Shown here: positions 6,757 to 13,994 of the stretch, piece by piece | Numbering within the stretch: the first letter of the stretch is position 1 | Layout of the letters: each line of letters opens with the position of its first letter | NCBI GenBank assembly: GCA_039649175.1 | Contig: JBBWZS010000193.1 | Location: forward strand, 1-15,226 | From: DATAQC01 sp039649175 | GTDB taxonomy: Bacteria > Actinomycetota > Acidimicrobiia > Acidimicrobiales > AC-14 | DNA: 15,226 nucleotides | Direction of reading: 5' to 3' | Notes under the pieces: model-generated | Seen by the model: only the letters and a program-made list of their open reading frames with translations | What the model was told of the DNA's origin: nothing | Database searches by the model: none | Position numbers and translations under genes: made by a program

Positions 6757-7856
6757 GCGACCAGGTCGGAGACCGACCCGAGCGTGGCGTCGAGGGCGTA
6801 GCTGATGACGTCGCGAGGATCTTGATGACGGTCGTAGGCAGCCCGCTGGCGGCTGGCGCCGTCACCCGACGCCAGCGTCGCCGCCACCAGGTTGGAGACC
6901 TCGTTCCAGTCACCGTGGTACTCCAGGCCTTCGCGGACATAGGCCAGCAACTCGCCCACCACGATCGGGGCGGGGCGGGTGGCCATGGCGAACGGTGACA
7001 CCAACCGTTCGCTCAGGCCGTACCTGGCCGCTCTCCACATGGAGGCCTCCATCACCTCGGCGCTGGGGCTGTGCTCGGGCGCGCCGGCGAGGGCCTCGCG
7101 CCCACAGGTCCAGGCGAGGGCCCGGACCAGGCCGGCCACGGCCACGGTGTCGTCGACAGCCAGGCACACGTCGCAGGCCCGGAACTCGAGGGTCGGGTAG
7201 CGGATCGACGGCCGCAGGTACCAGTAGAGGAACGTCGGGTCCTCGATGGCGTCGATGGCCTGCAGCTCGTCGACGAGCTGGTGGAAAGCCGCCGACGACG
7301 CCAGCCGGGGTGGCATGCCCGAGGTGGGCCACCGTTGCCACACCTGCAGCCTGTAACTCGCGTAGCCGGTGTCGATCCCCTGCCAGAACGGCGAGTTGGC
7401 GGAGAGGGCCAGCAACACCGACAGCCACGGGCGTGCCCGGTTCATGGTGGCGACGGCCAGGTCGGCATCGGGGATGCCCACGTGCACGTGGCAGCCGCAG
7501 ATCACCTGCTGGCGGGCGACGATGCGGTAGGCGTCCTGCATGCGGCGGTACCGGTCGTTGGCCACGTCGACCCGCTGGTCCTCCCACCGGCCGAACGGGT
7601 GGGTGCCCACCGCCACCACGCCGGCATCCACCCGGGCGGCAGCGATCCCGAGCCCCCGCCGGAGGCGCACCAGCTCGGTGCGCACCTCCGCCAGGGTGGT
7701 GCACACGGGCGTGCCCACCTCGATCTGGCACAGGTTGAGCTCCGGAGCGACGGCGTCGCCGAGCACCTCGCGGGCGTGCGGCAGCACCCGGTCGGCGCCG
7801 GGAATGAGATCGCCGGACACGCGGTCGACGACGAGGAACTCCTCCTCGACGCCCAA
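6735..7856 (-). CDS. Carboxylate-amine ligase, glutamate-cysteine ligase type 2 (GCS2/YbdK) family
   Basis: The coordinates give 373 residues from a TTG at 7856; E. coli YbdK is of similar length. Family motifs are GVEEEF at the N-terminus, CQIEVGTP, GTHPFGRW, GCHVHVGI (H123, H125), LSANSPFW and EFRACDVC. The family joins the gamma-carboxyl of glutamate to an amine with ATP, though many YbdK members have no proven substrate. The start is doubtful. No ATG or GTG exists in frame between the upstream stop (7911-7913) and the GVEEE motif. The TTG has GGAGG 19 nt upstream, too far, while an in-frame ACG (7871-7869) has that GGAGG 4 nt upstream and would give a family-like N-terminus, (M)DTITLGVEEE. 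The gene diverges from the amidotransferase gene and probably acts with it. Confidence 0.88.
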   Translation of the reverse strand: MGVEEEFLVVDRVSGDLIPGADRVLPHAREVLGDAVAPELNLCQIEVGTPVCTTLAEVRTELVRLRRGLGIAAARVDAGVVAVGTHPFGRWEDQRVDVANDRYRRMQDAYRIVARQQVICGCHVHVGIPDADLAVATMNRARPWLSVLLALSANSPFWQGIDTGYASYRLQVWQRWPTSGMPPRLASSAAFHQLVDELQAIDAIEDPTFLYWYLRPSIRYPTLEFRACDVCLAVDDTVAVAGLVRALAWTCGREALAGAPEHSPSAEVMEASMWRAARYGLSERLVSPFAMATRPAPIVVGELLAYVREGLEYHGDWNEVSNLVAATLASGDGASRQRAAYDRHQDPRDVISYALDATLGSVSDLVAYPGPVW

Positions 7857-7934
7857 CGTGATGGTGTCCGTGTCGCCTCCATGTCCCCCCGGCGCTCCGG
7901 GGTGAAAGCCCTACCGTTGCCGACGTTTCCGCTA

Positions 7935-7947
7935 CGGTCAATGACCG
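7935..7947. promoter_or_regulatory. Palindrome CGGTCA-A-TGACCG in the GCS2/amidotransferase divergent region
   Basis: Six-base arms flank a single central A. The site overlaps the -10-like TACGGT (7933-7938) reading toward the amidotransferase gene and contains a -35-like TTGACC (7941-7936) reading toward GCS2. A regulator bound here could control both genes. The remaining sequence of this roughly 150-bp intergenic region showed no other clear element. Confidence 0.35.
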
Positions 7948-8019
7948 GGACCCACACGTTCCGCGCTGTTCACGGCCCGGAAACAGCTCGTTCACCTCTC
8001 CAGGTACACGGTGGTACTC

Positions 8020-9792
8020 ATGTGCGGCATCAGTGGCGAGCTTCGTTTCGACGGTAGCCCGGCCCAACCTGCGCTGGTGGCCTCCATGACCGAGCGTCTG
8101 GCGTCGCGCGGTCCCGACGGATCGGGCCTGTGGGCGTCGGGGCCGGTGGCCCTGGGCCATCGACGCCTGGCCATCATCGATCTCTCCCGCCGGGGCAGCC
8201 AGCCCATGATCGACGCCGAGCTCGGTCTGGTCATCGTGTTCAACGGGTGCATCTACAACCACCGCGAGCTGCGCGCCGAGCTGGAGAACGTCGGGTACCA
8301 CTTCTTCTCCAGCAGCGACACCGAGGTGGTGCTCAAGTGTTTCCACCGTTGGGGCACGGCGTTCGTCGAACACCTCTCCGGCATGTTCGCCTGCTGCATC
8401 GTCGAGCGCGACTCCGGGCGCGCCGTGCTCGCCCGGGACCGCCTGGGCATCAAGCCGCTCTACCTGGCCGAGGGCCCCGGGTGGCTCCGGTTCGCGTCCA
8501 CCCTTCCCGCCCTCGTGTCGGCCGGCGACGTCGACACCAGTGTCGACCCCGTGGCGCTGCACCACTACCTCACCTTTCACGCCATCGTCCCCTCCCCCCG
8601 GACGATCCTCAGCGGAGTCACCAAACTGCCACCGGCCACGGTGCTCGAGATCGACGCCGACGGCCACCGTCGCCAGACCACGTACTGGAAGCCCAGTGAC
8701 GGGCCCGACACCACATCGGTCCGCACGCCCGCCGAATGGCGGGAGGCGGTGGGCGCCGCGCTGCGCCTGGCCGTCAAGCGGCGCCTGGTGGCCGACGTCC
8801 CCGTCGGCGTGCTGCTGTCCGGCGGGCTGGACTCCAGCCTCATCGTGGGCCTGCTGCGCGAGAGCGGCCAGGACGACCTGTCGACGTTCAGCATCGGCTT
8901 CGACACCATCGGTGACGAGGAAGGCGACGAGTTCCGCTGGTCCGACGCCGTGGCTGCCCGCTTCGACACCGACCACCACCAGATCAAGGTGCCGACGGCG
9001 CGGGTGCTCGAGGCCCTCCCGTCGACCATCGCCGCCATGAGCGAACCCATGGTGAGCCACGACGTGGTGGCCTTCTACCTGCTCTCCGAGGAGGTCTCCC
9101 GCCACGTGAAGGTCGTGCAGTCCGGTCAGGGCGCCGACGAGGTGTTCGGGGGGTACCACTGGTACCAGAAGCTGGCCGTCGCCACCGGTGACGGCGTCGA
9201 CCGGTACGCCTCGTTGTTCTTCGACCGTGACCATGCCGCGGTGGCCGGGGTGGTGAGCCCCGACTACCACGTCGACCACGACGTCAGCCGGGCGTTCGTC
9301 GCCGACTACTTCGACCGCTGCGACGCCACCACGCCCCTCGAGCGGGCACTGCGCATCGACACCCACGTGATGCTCGTCGAGGACCCCGTCAAGCGGGTCG
9401 ACAACACCACCATGGCCTGGGGCTTGGAGGGCCGGGTGCCATTCCTCGATCACGAGCTGGTGGAGCTGGCCACCTCCTGCCCCTCGGAGCTGTTGGTGGC
9501 CGACGGCGGCAAGGGGATCCTGAAGGACCTGGCGCGCGACGTGGTGCCCCACGAGGTCATCGACCGGCCCAAGGGGTACTTCCCCGTCCCCCCCCTCATC
9601 CAGCTCGAGGGCCCCTACGTCGACCTGCTGGCCGACGCCCTGCTGAGCCCGGCGGCGGTCGACCGCGGCCTGTTCCGTCCGGATCAGGTCCGCCATCTTC
9701 TCGATCACCCCAACGAGCTCACGACCCTGCGCTACAACAAGCTCTGGGAGCTGGGCCTGCTCGAGTTGTGGCTCCAGGCCGTCGGGGCCTGA
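8020..9792 (+). CDS. asnO: Class II glutamine amidotransferase / asparagine-synthase family, NAGGN-type (AsnO-like)
   Basis: The protein has 590 residues. The start is fixed at ATG 8020 because the class II amidotransferase domain needs Cys2 as its N-terminal nucleophile (MCGISGE) once Met is removed; a GTG at 8011 would bury it. GGTGG lies 5 nt upstream. Residues 2 to about 190 are the glutaminase domain: RGPDGSG, ALGHRRLAIIDLS, FNGCIYNHRELR, SSDTEVVLK and ARDRLGIKPLY. The synthetase domain has the ATP pyrophosphatase loop SGGLDSS (S267-S273), then SGQGADEVFGGY and GLEGRVPFLDHELVE. The opening GELRFDGSPAQPA and the overall length resemble the amidotransferase of N-acetylglutaminylglutamine amide synthesis more than AsnB. 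It would turn a carboxylate into an amide using glutamine and ATP. The neighbouring Ngg-like ligase supports a peptide amide as product. Confidence 0.88.
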   Translation: MCGISGELRFDGSPAQPALVASMTERLASRGPDGSGLWASGPVALGHRRLAIIDLSRRGSQPMIDAELGLVIVFNGCIYNHRELRAELENVGYHFFSSSDTEVVLKCFHRWGTAFVEHLSGMFACCIVERDSGRAVLARDRLGIKPLYLAEGPGWLRFASTLPALVSAGDVDTSVDPVALHHYLTFHAIVPSPRTILSGVTKLPPATVLEIDADGHRRQTTYWKPSDGPDTTSVRTPAEWREAVGAALRLAVKRRLVADVPVGVLLSGGLDSSLIVGLLRESGQDDLSTFSIGFDTIGDEEGDEFRWSDAVAARFDTDHHQIKVPTARVLEALPSTIAAMSEPMVSHDVVAFYLLSEEVSRHVKVVQSGQGADEVFGGYHWYQKLAVATGDGVDRYASLFFDRDHAAVAGVVSPDYHVDHDVSRAFVADYFDRCDATTPLERALRIDTHVMLVEDPVKRVDNTTMAWGLEGRVPFLDHELVELATSCPSELLVADGGKGILKDLARDVVPHEVIDRPKGYFPVPPLIQLEGPYVDLLADALLSPAAVDRGLFRPDQVRHLLDHPNELTTLRYNKLWELGLLELWLQAVGA

Positions 9793-9833
9793 GGAAATTC
9801 CGTGTTCGAAACCCGCCGGAAACGCATTCGGCG

Positions 9834-9839
9834 TACATT
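9834..9839 (+). promoter_or_regulatory. TACATT -10-like box before the C26 hydrolase gene
   Basis: TACATT ends 9 nt before ATG 9849, so transcription should start within a few nt of the start codon. The hydrolase and ATP-grasp genes may thus be transcribed separately from the amidotransferase gene, which ends 56 bp upstream. No -35 was recognised. Confidence 0.45.
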
Positions 9840-9848
9840 GAGCCCAGG

Positions 9849-10613
9849 ATGAAGCCGCGCATCGGGATCACCGTCTCGTTGACCATCCACGACGCCCGAG
9901 CCGTGGAGGCGCTGGAACGTGCCTACGTCGATGCCGTGCTCCGAGCGGGGGGCGTTCCCCTCGTGCTTCCGGCGTGTGACCCGGCTGAGGTCGACGCCGT
10001 GGGCGGCTGCCTCGACGGGCTCCTCCTGAGCGGTGGCGGCGATGTCGATCCCGCCCGTTACGGGGCGACGACCTCGCCCGAGGTGGGTGGCGTCGAGCCC
10101 GAGCGCGACGCCTGGGAGCTGGCCCTGGTGGCGTTTGCCCTGAGGGAGGGCCTGCCGATCCTGGGCACGTGCCGGGGTGCCCAGGTGCTCAACGTGGCCA
10201 TGGGTGGCACCTTGGTCGCCCATCTGCCTGCCGTCACCTGGAACGAGCACTGCCAGCGTGATCGCTGGGCCGAACTGGTCCACGACGTGTCCGTCCAACG
10301 GACGAGCACGCTGCGCGGGATCGTCGGCGCCCAGGTGATCGGGGTCAACTCGCTCCACCACCAGGCCGTCGACCAGGTGGGCACCGGACTGCGAGCCGTC
10401 GGGTGGGCAGACGACGGGGTGATCGAGGCGATCGAGGGCCTGGAGTCGGCGCCGGTGCTCGGTGTCCAGTGGCACCCCGAGCTGCTACCGGGCCTCGAGG
10501 GCCACGCCGCCCTGTTCACCTGGCTGGTCGACGTGGCCGGTGTGTTCCGCACGACTGCCGTCGCACCGGAGCGAGTGGCCGAGGTGGCCCCCCTGGCTGT
10601 CGCCGCCGCGTGA
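9849..10613 (+). CDS. Class I glutamine-amidotransferase-like gamma-glutamyl hydrolase (peptidase C26, PuuD-like)
   Basis: The protein has 254 residues from ATG 9849; family members are similar in size. It opens with KPRIGITVS, typical of PuuD-like proteins. LLSGGGDVDPARYG, the nucleophile elbow GTCRGAQVLNVAMGG with C108, and VQWHPE with H209 and E211 complete the Cys-His-Glu triad. SLHHQAV is also conserved. These enzymes cleave gamma-glutamyl bonds, as in gamma-Glu-GABA of putrescine breakdown, but no other putrescine gene is present. Lying between an AsnO-like amidotransferase and a peptide ligase, and overlapping the latter (GTGA), it more likely hydrolyses or edits a gamma-glutamyl compound made by the cluster. 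This is inference from position. It has no signal peptide and is cytoplasmic. Confidence 0.9.
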   Translation: MKPRIGITVSLTIHDARAVEALERAYVDAVLRAGGVPLVLPACDPAEVDAVGGCLDGLLLSGGGDVDPARYGATTSPEVGGVEPERDAWELALVAFALREGLPILGTCRGAQVLNVAMGGTLVAHLPAVTWNEHCQRDRWAELVHDVSVQRTSTLRGIVGAQVIGVNSLHHQAVDQVGTGLRAVGWADDGVIEAIEGLESAPVLGVQWHPELLPGLEGHAALFTWLVDVAGVFRTTAVAPERVAEVAPLAVAAA

Positions 10614-11584
10614 GCCCCGGGGTCACCGCCGGACCTGGCGCGCCCGAAGGGTACGACGAGCTCAACCGCTACACCCGGGTGATCGTCGACGAGGCGCTGC
10701 GTCGGGGTATCGAGGTCGAGGTGCTCGACGTCCAGGCCGGCGAGCTGGCGCTGGTGCACGACGGCAGGCGGATCACCACCTTCGAGTCGCTCTCCGAGCT
10801 CACCAGCGCGGTGGCCTTCCGGCGCTGCGACCACAAGGTCTGGACCCGCCACGTCCTCGAGCGGGCAGGCCTGCGGGTGGCCCCCGGCCGCCTCGCCAGC
10901 AACGACGACGATGACCTCGCCTTCCTCGCCGAGTGGAAGGACCTGGTGGTCAAGCCCGCCCGTGGCGAGGGTGGCCAGGGCCTCACCGTCGGCGTCACCG
11001 AGCCCGACGAGCTCGGCCCGGCCATCGCGGTGGCCGAGGCGGTGTGGCCCGAGGTGCTCCTCGAGCAGCGCTGTGCCGGTGAGGACCTGCGCATCGTGGT
11101 GATCGCCGACGCCGTCGTGGCCGCGTCGGTCCGCCGCCCGCCGACGGTGACCGGCAACGGGCGCCACACCGTGAGCGAACTGGTGGAATCGCTCAGCCGC
11201 GAGCGGGCCGAGGCCACCCACGGCGCGGCTCGCATCCCCCTCGACGACACCACCCTCGCCGTCGTGCGCGCCAGCGGCTGTGAGCCCGACACGGTGCTCG
11301 ACGACGACGAGGTGCTGGCCGTGCGCCGGACGGCCAACGTGCACACCGGCGGCTCCATCGACGACGTGACGCCGCATCTGCACCCCCGGTTGGCTGAGGT
11401 CGCGGTGGCCGCCGCCCGGGCCATCGACATCCCCGTCGTCGGGGTCGACCTGATGGTGGACGCCGTCGACGGGCCCGACTACACGATCATCGAGGCAAAC
11501 GAGCAGCCGGGCCTGGCCAACCACGAGCCCCAACCGACCGTCGAGCGGTTCATCGACCTGCTGTTCCCCGAGTCGGCGGGCTGA
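10610..11584 (+). CDS. ATP-grasp peptide ligase resembling the C-terminal half of N-acetylglutaminylglutamine synthetase (Ngg)
   Basis: The protein has 324 residues. GTG 10610 overlaps the TGA of the hydrolase gene (GTGA), so the two are translationally coupled. Residues about 15-70 (YDELNRYTRVIVDEA, GIEVEVLDVQAGELALV) are the pre-ATP-grasp part. SLSELTSAVAFRRCDHK then leads into the ATP-grasp fold: ATP-binding lysine K115 in VVKPARGEGGQG, VLLEQRCAGEDLRIVVI, D280 in GVDLMVD, and E295/N297 in IIEANEQPGLANHEPQP for Mg binding. The wording closely resembles the ligase half of Ngg and is related to cyanophycin synthetase. Classical Ngg carries an N-terminal GNAT acetyltransferase domain; here it is absent and no separate GNAT gene is in the window. 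It probably joins two glutamate/glutamine-like units with ATP, product not acetylated by this protein. Confidence 0.85.
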   Translation: MSPGVTAGPGAPEGYDELNRYTRVIVDEALRRGIEVEVLDVQAGELALVHDGRRITTFESLSELTSAVAFRRCDHKVWTRHVLERAGLRVAPGRLASNDDDDLAFLAEWKDLVVKPARGEGGQGLTVGVTEPDELGPAIAVAEAVWPEVLLEQRCAGEDLRIVVIADAVVAASVRRPPTVTGNGRHTVSELVESLSRERAEATHGAARIPLDDTTLAVVRASGCEPDTVLDDDEVLAVRRTANVHTGGSIDDVTPHLHPRLAEVAVAAARAIDIPVVGVDLMVDAVDGPDYTIIEANEQPGLANHEPQPTVERFIDLLFPESAG

Positions 11585-11639
11585 GGTCTCCCCGGCGGCT
11601 CGGGGTTGACGGGCGACCACGGCGGGCAGAAGCCAGGCG

Positions 11640-12689
11640 ATGGCACCCCGCCTGCGACGAGCCGACTGTTCGGCGCCCGGCATCCGCCGGCGCAGGGCGG
11701 GGCGCGGCTTCGTCTACCTCGACCCGTCCGGGGCGCGGATCACCGATCCCGAGGTTCTCGACCGGGTGCGCGCCCTGGTCATCCCGCCGGCATGGACCGA
11801 CGTGTGGATCTGCGTCGATCCCCGGGGCCACATCCAGGCCACCGGGCTCGACGCCCGCGGCCGCCGCCAGTACCGCTACCACGACCTGTGGCGACAGCGG
11901 CGCGACCGGGAGAAGTTCGACCACATGCTCGAGTTCGCCCGCGCCCTGCCCAAGCTGCGCCACGGCATCTCCGAACACCTGGCCGAGGAGGGCCTGACCC
12001 GCAACCGCGTCCTCGCCTGCGCCGTGCGCCTGCTCGACCTCGGCTTCTTCCGGATCGGCACCGAGGGCTACGCCGAGGAGAACCAGACCTACGGCCTGGC
12101 CACCATTCACAAGGGCCATGTCCGTCTGGAGCCCCCCAGCACCGTCAACTTCGACTACATGGCCAAGGGCAGCAAGCGCCGCATCCAGTCGGTGGTCGAC
12201 GCCGACGTCTACGCCGTGGTCGAAGCCCTCAAGCGCCGGCGGGGCGGCAAGCCGGAGCTGTTGGCGTGGAAGCGGGGCCGCACCTGGGTCGACGTCCGAT
12301 CCAGCGACATCAACGACTACATCAAGGAACTGACGGGCGGTGACTTCTCGGCCAAGGACTTCCGTACCTGGAACGCCTCGGTGCTGGCGGCGGTGGCCAT
12401 GGCCGTGTCCACCGGCGCCTCCTCGACCACCGGCCGCAAGCGGGCCGTGACCCGGGCCATGAAGGAGGTGGCCCACTACCTGGGCAACACGCCTGCGGTC
12501 TCCCGTTCGTCCTACGTCGACCCGCGCGTCGTCGACCGCTACCTCGACGGTGCCACGGTGGCCGGCGCACTGGAGGAGGCACTGGAGTTCCCCGCCCACG
12601 GCGCCACGACCGGTGACGGGACCACCATGCTCACCCAGGGCCCCATCGAGGAGGCCGTCCTCGATCTGCTCGAGGACATCCCCGGCTGA
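11640..12689 (+). CDS. DNA topoisomerase IB (poxvirus/bacterial type)
   Basis: The protein has 349 residues from ATG 11640; no strong ribosome binding site is visible. It relaxes supercoils through a 3'-phosphotyrosine link. The N-terminal domain shows the usual run GFVYLD, IPPAWTDVWIC, GHIQATGLDARGR and QYRYHDLW. The catalytic domain contains R138 in FRIGTEGYAEEN, TIHKGHV, R242 in KDFRTWNASV and nucleophile Y292 in SSYVDPRVVDRY, so the key residues appear intact. The length matches bacterial family members. It lies 55 bp after the ATP-grasp gene on the same strand; a functional link is not expected. It converges on the flavoprotein gene, with a GC-rich dyad in the 37-bp gap. Confidence 0.93.
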   Translation: MAPRLRRADCSAPGIRRRRAGRGFVYLDPSGARITDPEVLDRVRALVIPPAWTDVWICVDPRGHIQATGLDARGRRQYRYHDLWRQRRDREKFDHMLEFARALPKLRHGISEHLAEEGLTRNRVLACAVRLLDLGFFRIGTEGYAEENQTYGLATIHKGHVRLEPPSTVNFDYMAKGSKRRIQSVVDADVYAVVEALKRRRGGKPELLAWKRGRTWVDVRSSDINDYIKELTGGDFSAKDFRTWNASVLAAVAMAVSTGASSTTGRKRAVTRAMKEVAHYLGNTPAVSRSSYVDPRVVDRYLDGATVAGALEEALEFPAHGATTGDGTTMLTQGPIEEAVLDLLEDIPG

Positions 12690-12702
12690 CGCCCGCCGCA
12701 GC

Positions 12703-12723
12703 GCCGGTGCGGACCGCACCGGC
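12703..12723. terminator. GC-rich perfect dyad between convergent topoisomerase and flavoprotein genes
   Basis: GCCGGTGCGG (12703-12712), a central A, then CCGCACCGGC (12714-12723): ten matching pairs. In RNA this would fold as a 9-bp stem with a 3-nt loop. It fills most of the 37 bp between the two stop codons and could end transcription from both sides. There is no T tract. Confidence 0.6.
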
Positions 12724-12726
12724 CGC

Positions 12727-13869
12727 TCACAACAGCGGTGTGTCGGGCTCCAGGCCGAACAGGACCCGGCCCACGGTCTCCAGCCCGGAGAAGGCCAGGA
12801 CCACGTGCTGGCCGGCGGCGTGCACGTCCCTGAAGTACCGCTGCATGGGGTTGACGGCGAACACCGCGGTGGACCCGGCCGCCTCGAAGCACAGGTCGAC
12901 GGCCTCGATCCCGGCGCGCGACGCGTTCACGATGGCCAGGCGCACCAATGCCCGCTGGCGCATGCTGACGGGGTCCCCCCGGTGGACGTCGGCCCAGACG
13001 TCGGCCAGCGCCTCGCGCAGGAAGGCACCGGCCGATCGCACGGCTGCCTCGGCTCGAGCCACCATCGACTGCACGACGTCGCGCTCGCCGAGGGTCCGGC
13101 TGCTGCGATAGGGCGTCTTCTCGGCGGCCAGACGGACGAGCTCGTCGATGGCGGCTCTTCCCAGGCCGAGCGGGACCGCAGCCAGGGGGGCGAAGAACAG
13201 GGGCATGGGTGGCATGCGCCACAGCGTGCCCGCCGGCCACGGTTCGAAGGCGAAGCTCATGGTGTGGTGGGGCGGGATCTCCAGCCTGGCCACCTCGAAG
13301 TCGTTGCTGGCGGTGCCCTCGAGGCCCATGACGCTCCAGCTGTCGAGGATCGTGGCCTCAGCGGTGGGAAAGAACACGAGCCTGGCGTCGGGCCGTCCCT
13401 CGTCGGTCATGACCGGTTGTCCCGATCCGTCGACCACCACGCAGCCGCCACACAACCAGTCGCAGTGGCTGCTCCCGCTGCCGAAGCCCCATTGCCCGGA
13501 GACACACAAGCCGTCACCGCTCACGGTGGCCCGCCCGGTCGGGTTGAACGACCCGCCAGTCATGACCGAGGGCGACGAGAAGATCTCCCGCGCGCCGGCT
13601 TCGGGCAGGTAGCCGGCGAGGGCGTTGGTGCCGAGGGCGACCGCCGAGCACCAGCCCGTCGAGCCGTCCGCCGCCGCCAGCACCTCGACGGCGTCGATGA
13701 CCTCATCGGGCGTGGCCTCGGCCCCGCCCAGCTCCTCGGGCAGCCACAGGGAGAACACCCCGGTGGCGCGCAGGTCGGCCACCAGATCGGGTGGCAGCCG
13801 CCCCGCCGACTCGATGGCCGCGCCACGGGCGGGAAGTGATGCCGCCAGCGTGCGCAGCGCCGATGTCAC
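12727..13869 (-). CDS. Acyl-CoA-dehydrogenase-fold flavoprotein, group D flavin monooxygenase-like
   Basis: The protein has 380 residues from GTG 13869. The frame is open to a GTG at 13938, but a -10-like TACACT (13910-13905) lies between, and the shorter form begins as family members do (ALRTLAASLPARG). Order of motifs: LPPDLVADLRATGVFSLWLP, GSTGWCSAV, then the flavin-domain signature VSGQWGFGSGSSHCDW, GLEGTASNDFEV, and a C-terminal helical bundle ending FSGLETVGRVLFGL. This pattern fits the HsaA/HpaB-like two-component hydroxylases and related acyl-CoA dehydrogenases. By wording I favour a reduced-flavin monooxygenase over a dehydrogenase. The substrate is unknown and no flavin reductase is next to it, although a PPOX protein is nearby. 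A SoxR-box-like site upstream suggests redox control. Confidence 0.82.
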   Translation of the reverse strand: MTSALRTLAASLPARGAAIESAGRLPPDLVADLRATGVFSLWLPEELGGAEATPDEVIDAVEVLAAADGSTGWCSAVALGTNALAGYLPEAGAREIFSSPSVMTGGSFNPTGRATVSGDGLCVSGQWGFGSGSSHCDWLCGGCVVVDGSGQPVMTDEGRPDARLVFFPTAEATILDSWSVMGLEGTASNDFEVARLEIPPHHTMSFAFEPWPAGTLWRMPPMPLFFAPLAAVPLGLGRAAIDELVRLAAEKTPYRSSRTLGERDVVQSMVARAEAAVRSAGAFLREALADVWADVHRGDPVSMRQRALVRLAIVNASRAGIEAVDLCFEAAGSTAVFAVNPMQRYFRDVHAAGQHVVLAFSGLETVGRVLFGLEPDTPLL

Positions 13870-13904
13870 GCCGCCGGGCTTGGGTTCTCGACCGATGGGC
13901 GAGA

Positions 13905-13910
13905 AGTGTA
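13905..13910 (-). promoter_or_regulatory. TACACT -10-like box for the flavoprotein gene
   Basis: On the - strand TACACT reads toward GTG 13869 and gives a 5' UTR of about 30 nt. No clear -35 was seen. If real, it excludes the upstream GTG at 13938 as the start on this transcript. Confidence 0.35.
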
Positions 13911-13946
13911 GGCCCCCCTCCCCCGGCGGCCGACACACCGGACTGC

Positions 13947-13964
13947 ATTGAAGTTCACTAGAGC
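13947..13964. promoter_or_regulatory. soxR box: Candidate SoxR box between soxR and the flavoprotein gene
   Basis: ATTGAAGTTCACTAGAGC matches the enterobacterial sox box CCTCAAGTTAACTTGAGG at 12 of 18 positions when aligned on AAGTT-ACT-GAG. It lies 30 bp before soxR, about where the -35 of its promoter would be, and upstream of the divergent flavoprotein gene. SoxR could both repress itself and activate the neighbour. The reference box is from memory of the E. coli site. Confidence 0.5.
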
Positions 13965-13981
13965 TTTCACTGATGGGGGTC

Positions 13982-13987
13982 TATCGT
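13982..13987 (+). promoter_or_regulatory. TATCGT -10-like box for soxR, leaderless spacing
   Basis: TATCGT ends 7 nt before GTG 13995 and only 1 nt before GTG 13989. A start of transcription at 13994-13995 would exclude the earlier GTG and give a leaderless mRNA. Confidence 0.45.
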
Positions 13988-13994
13988 TGTGCGC

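Noticed and set aside
7913..7941. A TTGACC-17 nt-AACGGT promoter for GCS2
   Set aside because: The spacing is right but the -10 is poor and the GCS2 start itself is uncertain, so I did not list it as a feature.
8011..8019. GTG 8011 as start of the amidotransferase
   Set aside because: It would add three residues before MCG and block the N-terminal cysteine nucleophile.
6910..9708. A 932-codon open frame on the - strand across the GCS2 and amidotransferase region
   Set aside because: It runs antisense to the amidotransferase gene and overlaps GCS2 in another frame. The translation is low-complexity (G, V, D, H, R) with no motif, as expected from strong G/C bias at third positions.
10058..11683. 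A 541-codon - strand open frame
   Set aside because: It is antisense to the hydrolase and ATP-grasp genes, which have complete catalytic motifs; its own translation has none.
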